DNA of 45,539 nucleotides from Hyphomicrobiales bacterium (GTDB taxonomy: Bacteria; Pseudomonadota; Alphaproteobacteria; Rhizobiales; Xanthobacteraceae): assembly GCA_017305595.1 (NCBI GenBank), contig JAFKKL010000030.1:3310-48848 (forward strand). The letters run 5' to 3'. Each line of letters begins with the position of its first letter. Within the stretch, counting starts at the first letter, position 1. The position numbers were made by a program, and so were the translations under genes. Of this stretch, positions 38,946 through 45,539 are shown one piece after another. Under the pieces are notes generated by a model that was given only the letters and a program-made list of their open reading frames with translations, searched no databases and was not told where the DNA came from.

Positions 38946-41101
38946 GCAAACTTCCTGCCGATGCCTTTGCGATCATCCAGGGGCGTCATTCCGATCCGTT
39001 CCGCTATCTCGGTCCGCATATGGAAGACGACCAAGCTGTGGTACGGGCTTTTCTGCCAGAAGCATCCAACGTCGAAGCCATCGACGAACGCGGCCATGCT
39101 GCCTCGCTGACGAGGCTGCACGAGGCCGGCCTGTTCGCCGGAACGTTACCGCGCGACGTCACGCGCTACCAGCTGCGCGCCCGCTTCGGCGATACTGTCG
39201 TGGAGTTGCAGGACCCCTATCGCTTTCCGCCAATACTGTCCGACTTCGATCTCTATCTGCTGGGCGAAGGCACGCATCAGCATCTGTACGACAAGCTCGG
39301 CGCGCATCCGATGACGTTGGACGGCGTGGAAGGCGTGGGGTTCGTGGTGCTGGCGCCGAATGCCAAACGCGTCAGCGTCGTCGGCGATTTCAATTTCTGG
39401 GAGCCGCGCCGCCATCCGATGCGGGTGCGTGGGAGCGGCTATTGGGAAATTTTCATTCCCGGCGCAATTCCCGGCGACCGCTATAAGTTCGATATCATCG
39501 ACCCTCACAGTCAGCAACTGCCGTTAAAGTCCGACCCGGTTGCATTCGCCGCTGAAATGCGGCCGAACACGGCATCTATCGTCATCGACATAACTCGCTT
39601 GCCGCGCCCTGCTCCGCCTCCCGAGCACATCAATGCCCTGAGTGCACCGATCTCGATCTATGAGGTACATCTCGGTTCATGGCGACGCGCGGGCAACAAT
39701 GAATGGCTTTCCTATCGCGAACTGGCGGAAACGTTGCCGCGCTACGCGCGCGAGATGAATTTTACCCACGTTGAGTTCCTCCCGATCAACGAGCACCCGT
39801 TCGATGGTTCGTGGGGCTATCAGCCGACCGGCCTGTTTGCACCGACCAGCCGCTTTGGCCCTCCCGAAGATTTCTCACTTCTGATCGATGCCTGCCATCG
39901 CGAGGGGCTCGGCGTATGGCTCGACTGGGTGCCGGGGCATTTTCCTGATGACCCACACGGACTCGGCCAATTCGACGGCACAGCGCTCTACGAGCACGCC
40001 AACCCGCTACAGGGACGTCATCTGGATTGGGGAACATTAATCTACAATTATGGCCGCACCGAAGTGGTCAATTTCCTCGTCTCGAACGCGCGATTCTGGC
40101 TGGACCGATATGGCATCGACGGCTTGCGTGTCGATGCCGTCGCCTCGATGCTTTATCTCGACTACAGCCGCCCGGCCGGGGGCTGGATTCCCAACAAGTA
40201 CGGCGGGCGGGAAAATCTCGAGGCCATCGAATTTTTGCGTCGCTTCAACACCGAGGTCTTCGCGCGATTTCCGGAAGCGACTACGGCGGCCGAAGAATCC
40301 ACGGCATGGCCGCAGGTGTCACGACCGATCGAGTTCGGCGGCCTCGGGTTCGGCTACAAGTGGAATATGGGATGGATGCACGATACCCTGAATTATATCA
40401 GCAAGGATCCCATTCATCGTCAGCACCATCACGGCGAGATTCTGTTCGGCCTCCAGTATGCGTTCTCGGAAAATTTTATCCTGCCGCTGTCGCACGATGA
40501 AGTTGTTCACGGCAAGCGCTCCCTACTCGGCCGAATGCCGGGCGATGACTGGCAGCGATTTGCCAACCTGCGTGCCTACTACGCCTTTATGTTCGCGCAC
40601 CCCGGCAAGAAACTCCTGTTCATGGGTGGTGAGTTCGGCCAGGAGCGCGAGTGGAATCATGACCACTCGCTTGATTGGCACCTGCTCGATCAGTCTACGC
40701 ATGCCGGAGTGCAGGCGGTGGTACGCGATCTCAATCGGATCTATCGCGAAACACCAGCGCTGCATGAACGCGACTGCGAAGCCACCGGCTTCGAATGGCT
40801 GGTCACAGACGATGCCGGACGCAACATCTTCGCCTGGCTACGCAAAGCGAGCGATGCGCGCCAGCAATGCCTCGTCGTCGTCAACTTCTCACCGAATGTC
40901 TATCGCGACTATCGCATCCGGGTGCCGTTCCCCGGCAGATGGCGTGAAATCTTCAACTCCGACTCGGCGTTCTACGGCGGCAGCAACGTCGGCAACACGG
41001 GCGTCGTCTCGACGTCCGAAGCGTTGGTGCCCGAACTGACGCTGTCAATACCGCCGCTCGCCGCTATCTACCTCACGCCTGAGGGTCTCGCATGCGACTG
41101 A
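38942..41101 (+). CDS. glgB: 1,4-alpha-glucan branching enzyme
   Basis: 719 residues, GH13 with two N-terminal carbohydrate-binding modules. Visible segments are [20 protein letters not shown], the nucleophile in [20 protein letters not shown] (D398), [10 protein letters not shown] with the acidic pair at 451-452, and [20 protein letters not shown] (D519). It makes alpha-1,6 branches in glucan produced by GlgE. ATG 38942 overlaps the treS-mak stop by 4 bases, and its own end overlaps glgX by 10, so all four genes from glgE to glgX read as one coupled unit. Confidence 0.94.
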
Positions 41102-43167
41102 GCGCAGGGACGCCGCATCCGCTTGGCGCGACCTGGGACGGGCGGGGCACCAACTTCGCACTGTTCTCCGCCAATGCGGAAAAGGTGGAATTGTGCCTGT
41201 TCGACAATCAGGGCCGCCGCGAATTGGAACGCATCGCGCTGCCGGAACGCACCGAAGACGTTTGGCACGGTTATCTCAACGACGTTTCGCCGGGTCAGCT
41301 TTATGGCTATCGCGTTCATGGACGTTACGATCCGGAACATGGCTTTCGATTCAACCCACATAAGCTGCTACGCGATCCTTACGCGCGGCGTCTCGCTGGC
41401 CGATTGGTATGGAGCGACGCCCATTTTGCCTATCGCACCGGTAGCGCGCGTGAGGACCTTTCGTTTGATCGCCGCGACAATGCACGCGGCGTTCCAAAAG
41501 CCGTTGTCGTCGATGAAATGTTCAATTGGGGGCATCGGGAGATCCGCCCGCATATCGCCTGGGAAGACACCATCATCTATGAGGCGCACGTTAAAGGACT
41601 GACGCAGACTCGCGAAGATATCGCACCAGGTCTGCGCGGTACTTACCGCGGCCTTGCCGCACCAAGCATGATCCGCCATCTCAAGGAGATGGGCGTCACA
41701 GCGATCGAGCTTCTACCAATCCACGGTTTCGTCGATGATCGGCGGCTCGTTGAAATGAAACTCAGCAACTACTGGGGTTACAATTCGCTGTCGTTCTTCG
41801 CGCCGGATGCACGCTATGGGCCGGAGAATCCACTTGATGCTTTTCGCACCACAGTGGCGCGGCTGCACGACGCCGGCATCGAGGTGGTGCTCGATGTCGT
41901 CTACAATCACACCGCAGAAGGCAATCATCTTGGCCCGACGCTGTCGTTCCGCGGCATCGACAACACGTCGTATTATTGGCTGACGCCAGACAATCCCCGT
42001 TTTTACGACGACTTCACCGGCACCGGAAATTCGCTCAATCTGACGCATCCGCGCGTGTTGCAGATGGTGATGGATTCGCTGCGCTATTGGGTCGAGGTCT
42101 GCCACGTCGACGGTTTCCGCTTCGACCTCGCCACCACGTTGGGACGTGGTCGCACCGGGTTCGATCGCGGCAGCGGCTTCTTCACCGCCCTACGACAGGA
42201 CCCTGTCCTCGCCTCGGTCAAGCTCATTGCCGAGCCGTGGGACGTCGGCCTTGGCGGCTATCAGGTCGGCGCATTCCCCTCGCAATGGTCGGAATGGAAC
42301 GACAAGTACCGCAGCACGCTGCGGCGGTTCTGGTCGGGCGAAGCCGGACTGATCGGGGATGTCAGCAAACGCATGACCGGCTCATCGGATACATTCAACC
42401 ACGACGGCCGCAAGACGCGCGCTGGCATCAATCATGTCACCGTGCACGACGGCTTCACGCTGCAAGATCTGTATAGCTACAACGAGAAACATAACGAGGC
42501 CAATGGCGAAGACAATCGCGACGGCTCCGGCGACAATCACAGCAACAACTGCGGTCACGAAGGCCCGACTGATGATGCCACGATCATCGCGATGCGCCGC
42601 AGGCTTCGTAGGAATCAGTTCGCTTGCCTGCTGTTGGCGCAGGGTGTGCCGCTGATCCTTGCCGGCGATGAAGTCGCGAACTCCCAAAACGGCAACAACA
42701 ATGCTTATTGCCAGGACAACGAGATCGGATGGACCAAGTGGGACGGTCTCGGTCGCGACGGTGACGACCTGACGGGATTTATTGGCCAACTCGCCGCGAT
42801 CCGCCGCGACTTCGCGCAACTGCGATCGCAAGACTGGGTCGACGGCCGCCGTGCCGACGGCAGCTACGGTGCGTTATGGCTGACGCCACAAGCGAACGAA
42901 ATGACACCAGAGGATTGGAATTTTCCCGAGAGCCGATTTCTCGCTTATATGTTGGGACCGGTCGAACGCGGTGCCGCTCCCATCTTCATCGTGCTCAATG
43001 CCGCAGCAGATGACATCGCCTTCCACTTGCCGAAGCTACCTGAATATAAGATCTGGCGGCAGATATTGAACACGGCTGACGACGCCCATTCCCCGACTGA
43101 ATTCGCTTCTGGCAGCGAAACCAGCGCGGCGGCGCGGTCAGTGCTGGCCTTCGCGGGCGCGGAGTAA
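41092..43167 (+). CDS. glgX: glycogen debranching enzyme GlgX
   Basis: 691 residues, GH13 isoamylase type. It hydrolyses alpha-1,6 branches, chiefly of phosphorylase-limit dextrins. An N-terminal CBM48 ([20 protein letters not shown]) is followed by the barrel with [20 protein letters not shown], the nucleophile in [15 protein letters not shown] (D345), the acid in [16 protein letters not shown] (E381) and the stabiliser in [12 protein letters not shown] (D453). It ends the glgE-treS-glgB-glgX operon. No glgP or glgC is in the window; release of linear chains would be handled by MalQ and the GH15 enzyme nearby. Confidence 0.94.
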   Translation: MRLSAGTPHPLGATWDGRGTNFALFSANAEKVELCLFDNQGRRELERIALPERTEDVWHGYLNDVSPGQLYGYRVHGRYDPEHGFRFNPHKLLRDPYARRLAGRLVWSDAHFAYRTGSAREDLSFDRRDNARGVPKAVVVDEMFNWGHREIRPHIAWEDTIIYEAHVKGLTQTREDIAPGLRGTYRGLAAPSMIRHLKEMGVTAIELLPIHGFVDDRRLVEMKLSNYWGYNSLSFFAPDARYGPENPLDAFRTTVARLHDAGIEVVLDVVYNHTAEGNHLGPTLSFRGIDNTSYYWLTPDNPRFYDDFTGTGNSLNLTHPRVLQMVMDSLRYWVEVCHVDGFRFDLATTLGRGRTGFDRGSGFFTALRQDPVLASVKLIAEPWDVGLGGYQVGAFPSQWSEWNDKYRSTLRRFWSGEAGLIGDVSKRMTGSSDTFNHDGRKTRAGINHVTVHDGFTLQDLYSYNEKHNEANGEDNRDGSGDNHSNNCGHEGPTDDATIIAMRRRLRRNQFACLLLAQGVPLILAGDEVANSQNGNNNAYCQDNEIGWTKWDGLGRDGDDLTGFIGQLAAIRRDFAQLRSQDWVDGRRADGSYGALWLTPQANEMTPEDWNFPESRFLAYMLGPVERGAAPIFIVLNAAADDIAFHLPKLPEYKIWRQILNTADDAHSPTEFASGSETSAAARSVLAFAGAE

Positions 43168-43197
43168 ACAGGCAAACAGCACGCTTCGCGCATGAAA

Positions 43198-43231
43198 AGG
43201 CCGTCCGGGATCGACGTTGGCCGGACGGCCT
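43198..43231 (+). terminator. stem-loop after glgX
   Basis: AGGCCGTCCGG (43198-43208) and CCGGACGGCCT (43221-43231) form a perfect 11-bp stem with a 12-base loop, 31 bases after the glgX stop. A T-tract is missing, so termination may be weak or factor-dependent. The following bases to 43355 hold nothing else I can support. Confidence 0.6.
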
Positions 43232-43355
43232 CGCGGATGTCGTGCCGACTCAAAGGTTCGGTTCCCTCCCCCCGCGATTAGACCATATGACCCGAGATTC
43301 CTTGCTGGCAAGCTATGACCAGTCGCTTTTCACAGGCATTCACCGCATCGCCAAT

Positions 43356-43667
43356 CTACGAACGCTTCTCCAGCAACAGCCGGCCGCTCTGCCGGATTGC
43401 CTTCTGTGCGACCTCGGCGAAACGCTGCAACAGCCACGGCAGCATCACTTCGAGCCGAACATGGTCGTCCGCGATATCCACCTGTCCGGACGCCGCCTGT
43501 CCCAATGCACGGACGCGAAAGGTCATGCGGTCTCCATCCCAGTGCTCTTCGTCGACGCTTAAGACCGGGACGTGCGATGCCGCGCGCGTCAAACCGGATT
43601 GCAATCTTCGGCGCGCTTCTTCGCGACTCAGCCGATGAGGAATCGAAACGATTAACGGCGCGGACAT
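43356..43667 (-). CDS. polyhydroxyalkanoic acid system family protein
   Basis: 103 residues, small and soluble. The IPHRLSREEARRRLQSGL start and the VRLEVMLPWLLQRFAEVAQK end resemble the PHA-system family (PF09650), whose members are found near polyhydroxyalkanoate genes and have no settled activity. A central strand-rich part (WDGDRMTFRVRALGQAASGQ) fits. Its reading frame is supported by this family pattern, whereas the overlapping plus-strand frames show none. Orientation is convergent with glgX. It is a carbon-storage link in a carbon-storage locus, but no phaC is visible. Confidence 0.72.
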   Translation of the reverse strand: MSAPLIVSIPHRLSREEARRRLQSGLTRAASHVPVLSVDEEHWDGDRMTFRVRALGQAASGQVDIADDHVRLEVMLPWLLQRFAEVAQKAIRQSGRLLLEKRS

Positions 43668-43752
43668 GACGCCTCCTTTACGAGATCATGGAATGCCTTG
43701 AACCTATGAATTAGTAATAACTGTCAACGTTTGAAAGCCGTATTCGGGGACA

Positions 43753-43777
43753 GGAACCGAACGGTCGCGAATTTGTT
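43753..43777 (+). promoter_or_regulatory. candidate sigma-EcfG-type promoter for the DUF3309 gene
   Basis: GGAAC (43753-43757) is followed after 16 bases by TGTT (43774-43777), one mismatch from the CGTT -10 of the general stress consensus. A start near 43785 would give a leader of about 43 bases to ATG 43828. DUF3309 proteins are often stress-associated in this group by my recollection, which is only suggestive. Confidence 0.5.
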
Positions 43778-43827
43778 TCCTTACTGACATCTGTACTCTG
43801 ACAGATCGGGCTGAGGAGGGATTTTCC

Positions 43828-43992
43828 ATGTCTATCGGTACAATCATTCTGATTATTCTGGTAATCGCGCTGCTGGGCGGCTTCAGCGGCATTGGCGGCG
43901 GCCCATTTTATGGCACCGGTTATTATGGTGGCGGCGGCCTTGGTCTGGTGATCGTTATCCTGCTGATCCTGCTGCTGCTGGGAAAAATCTAG
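43828..43992 (+). CDS. DUF3309 family small membrane protein
   Basis: 54 residues. Two hydrophobic segments (MSIGTIILIILVIALLGGF at the start, LVIVILLILLLL near the end) flank a glycine/tyrosine-rich loop (GIGGGPFYGTGYYGGGG). This is the DUF3309 layout. GAGGAGGG lies upstream at a suitable distance from ATG 43828. It is probably an inner-membrane peptide of unknown function. Confidence 0.85.
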   Translation: MSIGTIILIILVIALLGGFSGIGGGPFYGTGYYGGGGLGLVIVILLILLLLGKI

Positions 43993-44380
43993 CACTCGGC
44001 ACGTCGCGTGCGCGTATCGACGGCCTTGATGGGCACAGTTAAACGAGCCACCCATCCACCCCTAATCACACTTAGTCGAGGATAACCGACAAGCTCACGT
44101 TCCTGATCTTTACGTTCAGATGCGACGCTCTATTGCTCTATTGGGGCGATGCGGCCGCCTCAACTTGGCGGTCGCTCATTTTGCTCCCTTCTGGATACGC
44201 GTCGGTCGGCGCATCCGGTGTGGCGAAGAGCAGCTCCAATTCACGGTACTGCTGTCAGCAAACCTGAGACTTGCACCAATCGGGCTCGGAGAGGCTCTAG
44301 GTCGCGTCAGCATCATGGCATCAGCTTCCTCAGCGCCTCCGCCGCTCGTCACTCCGAAGCAGTTCAGGCCGGATTCCCCA
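43993..44380. other. gene-free stretch
   Basis: 388 bases between the DUF3309 gene and the antitoxin promoter. Open frames on both strands (for example plus 44149-44427 and minus 44176-44478) have no recognisable family, no good ribosome site and shadow-like composition. No hairpin of note was found. It may be decayed sequence next to the toxin-antitoxin pair. Confidence 0.4.
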
Positions 44381-44409
44381 TTGCAAGACGTCCAAATATG
44401 GACTATATC
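44381..44409 (+). promoter_or_regulatory. sigma-70-like promoter of the antitoxin-toxin operon
   Basis: TTGCAA (44381-44386) and TATATC (44404-44409) are separated by 17 bases, close to the vegetative consensus. The predicted start at about 44416 lies only some 14 bases before the proposed TTG start at 44430. The -10 box is covered by the left arm of the inverted repeat at 44403-44427, so autorepression is plausible. Confidence 0.55.
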
Positions 44410-44427
44410 TATTCTTGGAGGATATAG
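44403..44427. promoter_or_regulatory. inverted repeat over -10 box and ribosome site (possible operator)
   Basis: CTATATC (44403-44409) and GATATAG (44421-44427) are perfect 7-bp arms around an 11-base centre that ends in GGAG, the Shine-Dalgarno. As DNA it could be an operator for the helix-turn-helix antitoxin. If transcription began upstream, the RNA hairpin could also modulate ribosome access. Confidence 0.5.
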
Positions 44428-44429
44428 CC

Positions 44430-44957
44430 TTGCTGCCAGATCAGTTGCCAGAATCGAATGCCATAAGAGAAGGCTCACCCCAGATCGACGTTTCGCGATT
44501 TGCTCCCGCCAATCGACGTCGCCTCAGCCCACCGGCGCTGCGGACGTTCTTGGCCATTGCCGATCTTTGGGGACTGACGGAGGAGCAGCGCCGCCTGACA
44601 CTCGGCTATCCGTCGCGCTCGACCTATCACAACTGGTGCAAGCAGGCGCGTGAACACGGCGTGTTCACGCTTGACGTGGACGTGCTGATGCGAATCTCGG
44701 CGATATTGGGCATTCATCAAGCGCTCGGCATTCTTTTTGCCGAGGAGCGCCTGGGGATCGCCTGGCTGCGCACGCCGCACCACGCCACGGTCTTCGGCGG
44801 GCAGCGGCCACTCGCACTCGTGGCCTCCGGAACGCAAGACGGCCTGCTCACCGTGCGTCGTTTCCTCGATGGTGCGCGCGGCGGCCTCTATATGCAGCCG
44901 AATGCAATCGACGAAGCGTTCACGCCCTACAACAAATCGGAAATTGTCTTCCGGTGA
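44430..44957 (+). CDS. antitoxin of the Xre/MbcA/ParS type (DUF2384)
   Basis: 175 residues. The N-terminal half has a helix-turn-helix-like part (LSPPALRTFLAIADLWGL, LGYPSRSTYHNWCKQARE). The C-terminal half has the toxin-binding DUF2384 pattern (GIAWLRTPHHATVFGGQRPL then GLLTVRRFLDGARGGLYM). It would bind and neutralise the RES-domain protein encoded next and repress the operon. TTG 44430 is chosen because TTGGAGGATATAGCC places GGAGG 8 bases upstream; TTG 44415 is in frame but overlaps that site. Its stop overlaps the next start (GTGA, 44954-44957). Confidence 0.85.
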   Translation: MLPDQLPESNAIREGSPQIDVSRFAPANRRRLSPPALRTFLAIADLWGLTEEQRRLTLGYPSRSTYHNWCKQAREHGVFTLDVDVLMRISAILGIHQALGILFAEERLGIAWLRTPHHATVFGGQRPLALVASGTQDGLLTVRRFLDGARGGLYMQPNAIDEAFTPYNKSEIVFR

Positions 44958-45539
44958 CCGATACGTTCGCCACCGCGCCGCGACCGACCCATCGCCTCAT
45001 TCCGTCGCAGTTTCCGCCGATCGGGCTGTTCGACACGGTAGCAACCGCCGCTGATCTCTCGGCGGTCATGGAGCTTGTCGGCTGGACCAATGACAGACTG
45101 GTGACGGAGCGGATCAACCGACTGCCCCAAAGTGAATGGGTCTACGGCTCACCCAACGCGAGCATCGTAATGGCCGCCTTCCTGCATGTCGCGCCGGGCG
45201 GCATGCGGTTCAACGGACCCGATCTCGGCGCGTGGTATGCCGCCGACAATATCCGCACGGCGGCGGCGGAAGTCGGTCACCATTTGCGACGCGAAGCCGT
45301 CGCGCGCGGTGTCACGACCATGAGCCGGCGCTACCGTGCTTATGTCGCGACGTTGCTCGGTGACTATCTCGATATCCGGGGCCAGCAGGCGGCGCATCCC
45401 AAGATTTACGCAAGCGAAAGCTACGCCGCATCGCAGCCGTTCGGCGAACAGATTCGGGCCAGCGGCGGCGACAGCTGGTTCTTCATCACCGACGATTATG
45501 CCTTCGGACATTCTCTTGAGCGTGACGCCTCAGCGGTCA
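44954..45539 (+). CDS. RES-domain toxin, C-terminal end replaced by ABC binding-protein-like sequence; runs off the window
   Basis: 195 codons are visible. Residues 1 to about 170 match RES-domain NAD+-degrading toxins: THRLIPSQFPPIGLFDT, a core with R85 (GMRFNGPD), Y95 (WYAADNIR) and E106 (AAAEVGHH), DYLDIRGQQAAHPKIY and ESYAASQPFGEQIRA. RES proteins then normally end with a DGIVYDSVRHPGGECV-like segment that supplies the conserved serine. Here, from about 45464, the frame reads GGDSWFFITDDYAFGHSLER DASAV-like (split after residue 190), which resembles the middle of branched-chain amino acid ABC binding proteins. GTG 44954 overlaps the antitoxin stop. The toxin is therefore probably truncated and fused. 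The true end lies outside the window. Confidence 0.7.
   Translation, partial: MTDTFATAPRPTHRLIPSQFPPIGLFDTVATAADLSAVMELVGWTNDRLVTERINRLPQSEWVYGSPNASIVMAAFLHVAPGGMRFNGPDLGAWYAADNIRTAAAEVGHHLRREAVARGVTTMSRRYRAYVATLLGDYLDIRGQQAAHPKIYASESYAASQPFGEQIRASGGDSWFFITDDYAFGHSLERDASAV

Noticed and set aside
44120-44653. Open frames upstream of the antitoxin (plus 44120-44653, minus 44176-44478)
   Set aside because: No family resemblance and no ribosome site, and they overlap the well-supported antitoxin or its promoter.

Overview
The window is GC-rich, densely coded alphaproteobacterial DNA. Protein sequences and intergenic repeats point to the Bradyrhizobium/Rhodopseudomonas/Afipia group (Nitrobacteraceae). 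The D-tartrate dehydratase closely resembles the Bradyrhizobium japonicum enzyme as I remember it. Several intergenic gaps carry the composite palindromic repeats typical of these genomes. The genus is an inference.

Layout. (1) 1-6900 is a catabolic block: the end of an acyl-CoA dehydrogenase, an acyl-CoA ligase, an opine-dehydrogenase-like protein, a 3-hydroxyacyl-CoA dehydrogenase and a small unknown protein. It ends with a NicX-type ring-cleavage dioxygenase divergent from a flavin reductase fused to a MarR domain. (2) 7381-12381 holds an NMT1/taurine-type ABC transporter whose binding protein is separated from its permeases and ATPase by an oppositely oriented malonyl-CoA decarboxylase. 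(3) 12570-15917, minus strand, holds D-tartrate dehydratase, a DUF3297 protein, glutathione peroxidase and an amidase. (4) 16203-17862 holds a proline iminopeptidase and a dimeric-barrel protein with a probable C-terminal frameshift. (5) 18045-22806 is a three-gene operon for a 2-oxoacid:acceptor oxidoreductase with its own FAD/Fe-S subunit. (6) 23035-29659 is a pentose-phosphate operon: transaldolase-PGI fusion, gnd, zwf, pgl and gluconokinase. zwf carries an in-frame amber codon. (7) 29668-43167 is an alpha-glucan/trehalose locus: malQ and a GH15 hydrolase on the minus strand, divergent from glgE, treS-maltokinase, glgB and glgX. (8) 43168-45539 holds a PHA-system protein, a tiny DUF3309 membrane protein, and an MbcA/ParS-type antitoxin with a RES-domain toxin.

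How the genes fit together. Blocks 6 and 7 form one carbon-storage and stress module. Glucose 6-phosphate enters the oxidative pentose-phosphate route. TreS-Mak, GlgE and GlgB would convert trehalose through maltose and maltose 1-phosphate to branched alpha-glucan. GlgX, MalQ and the GH15 enzyme would remodel or degrade it. A consensus general-stress (sigma-EcfG type) promoter precedes malQ, and weaker candidates precede tal-pgi and the DUF3309 gene, which suggests stress control.

Most unusual points: the amber codon in zwf; the RES toxin, which loses its conserved C-terminal end and runs in frame into sequence resembling a branched-chain amino acid binding protein at the window edge; and an inverted repeat covering the -10 box and Shine-Dalgarno of the antitoxin gene. 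I saw no CRISPR array, tRNA, rRNA or intact insertion sequence, and no clear evidence of a wholly new system.
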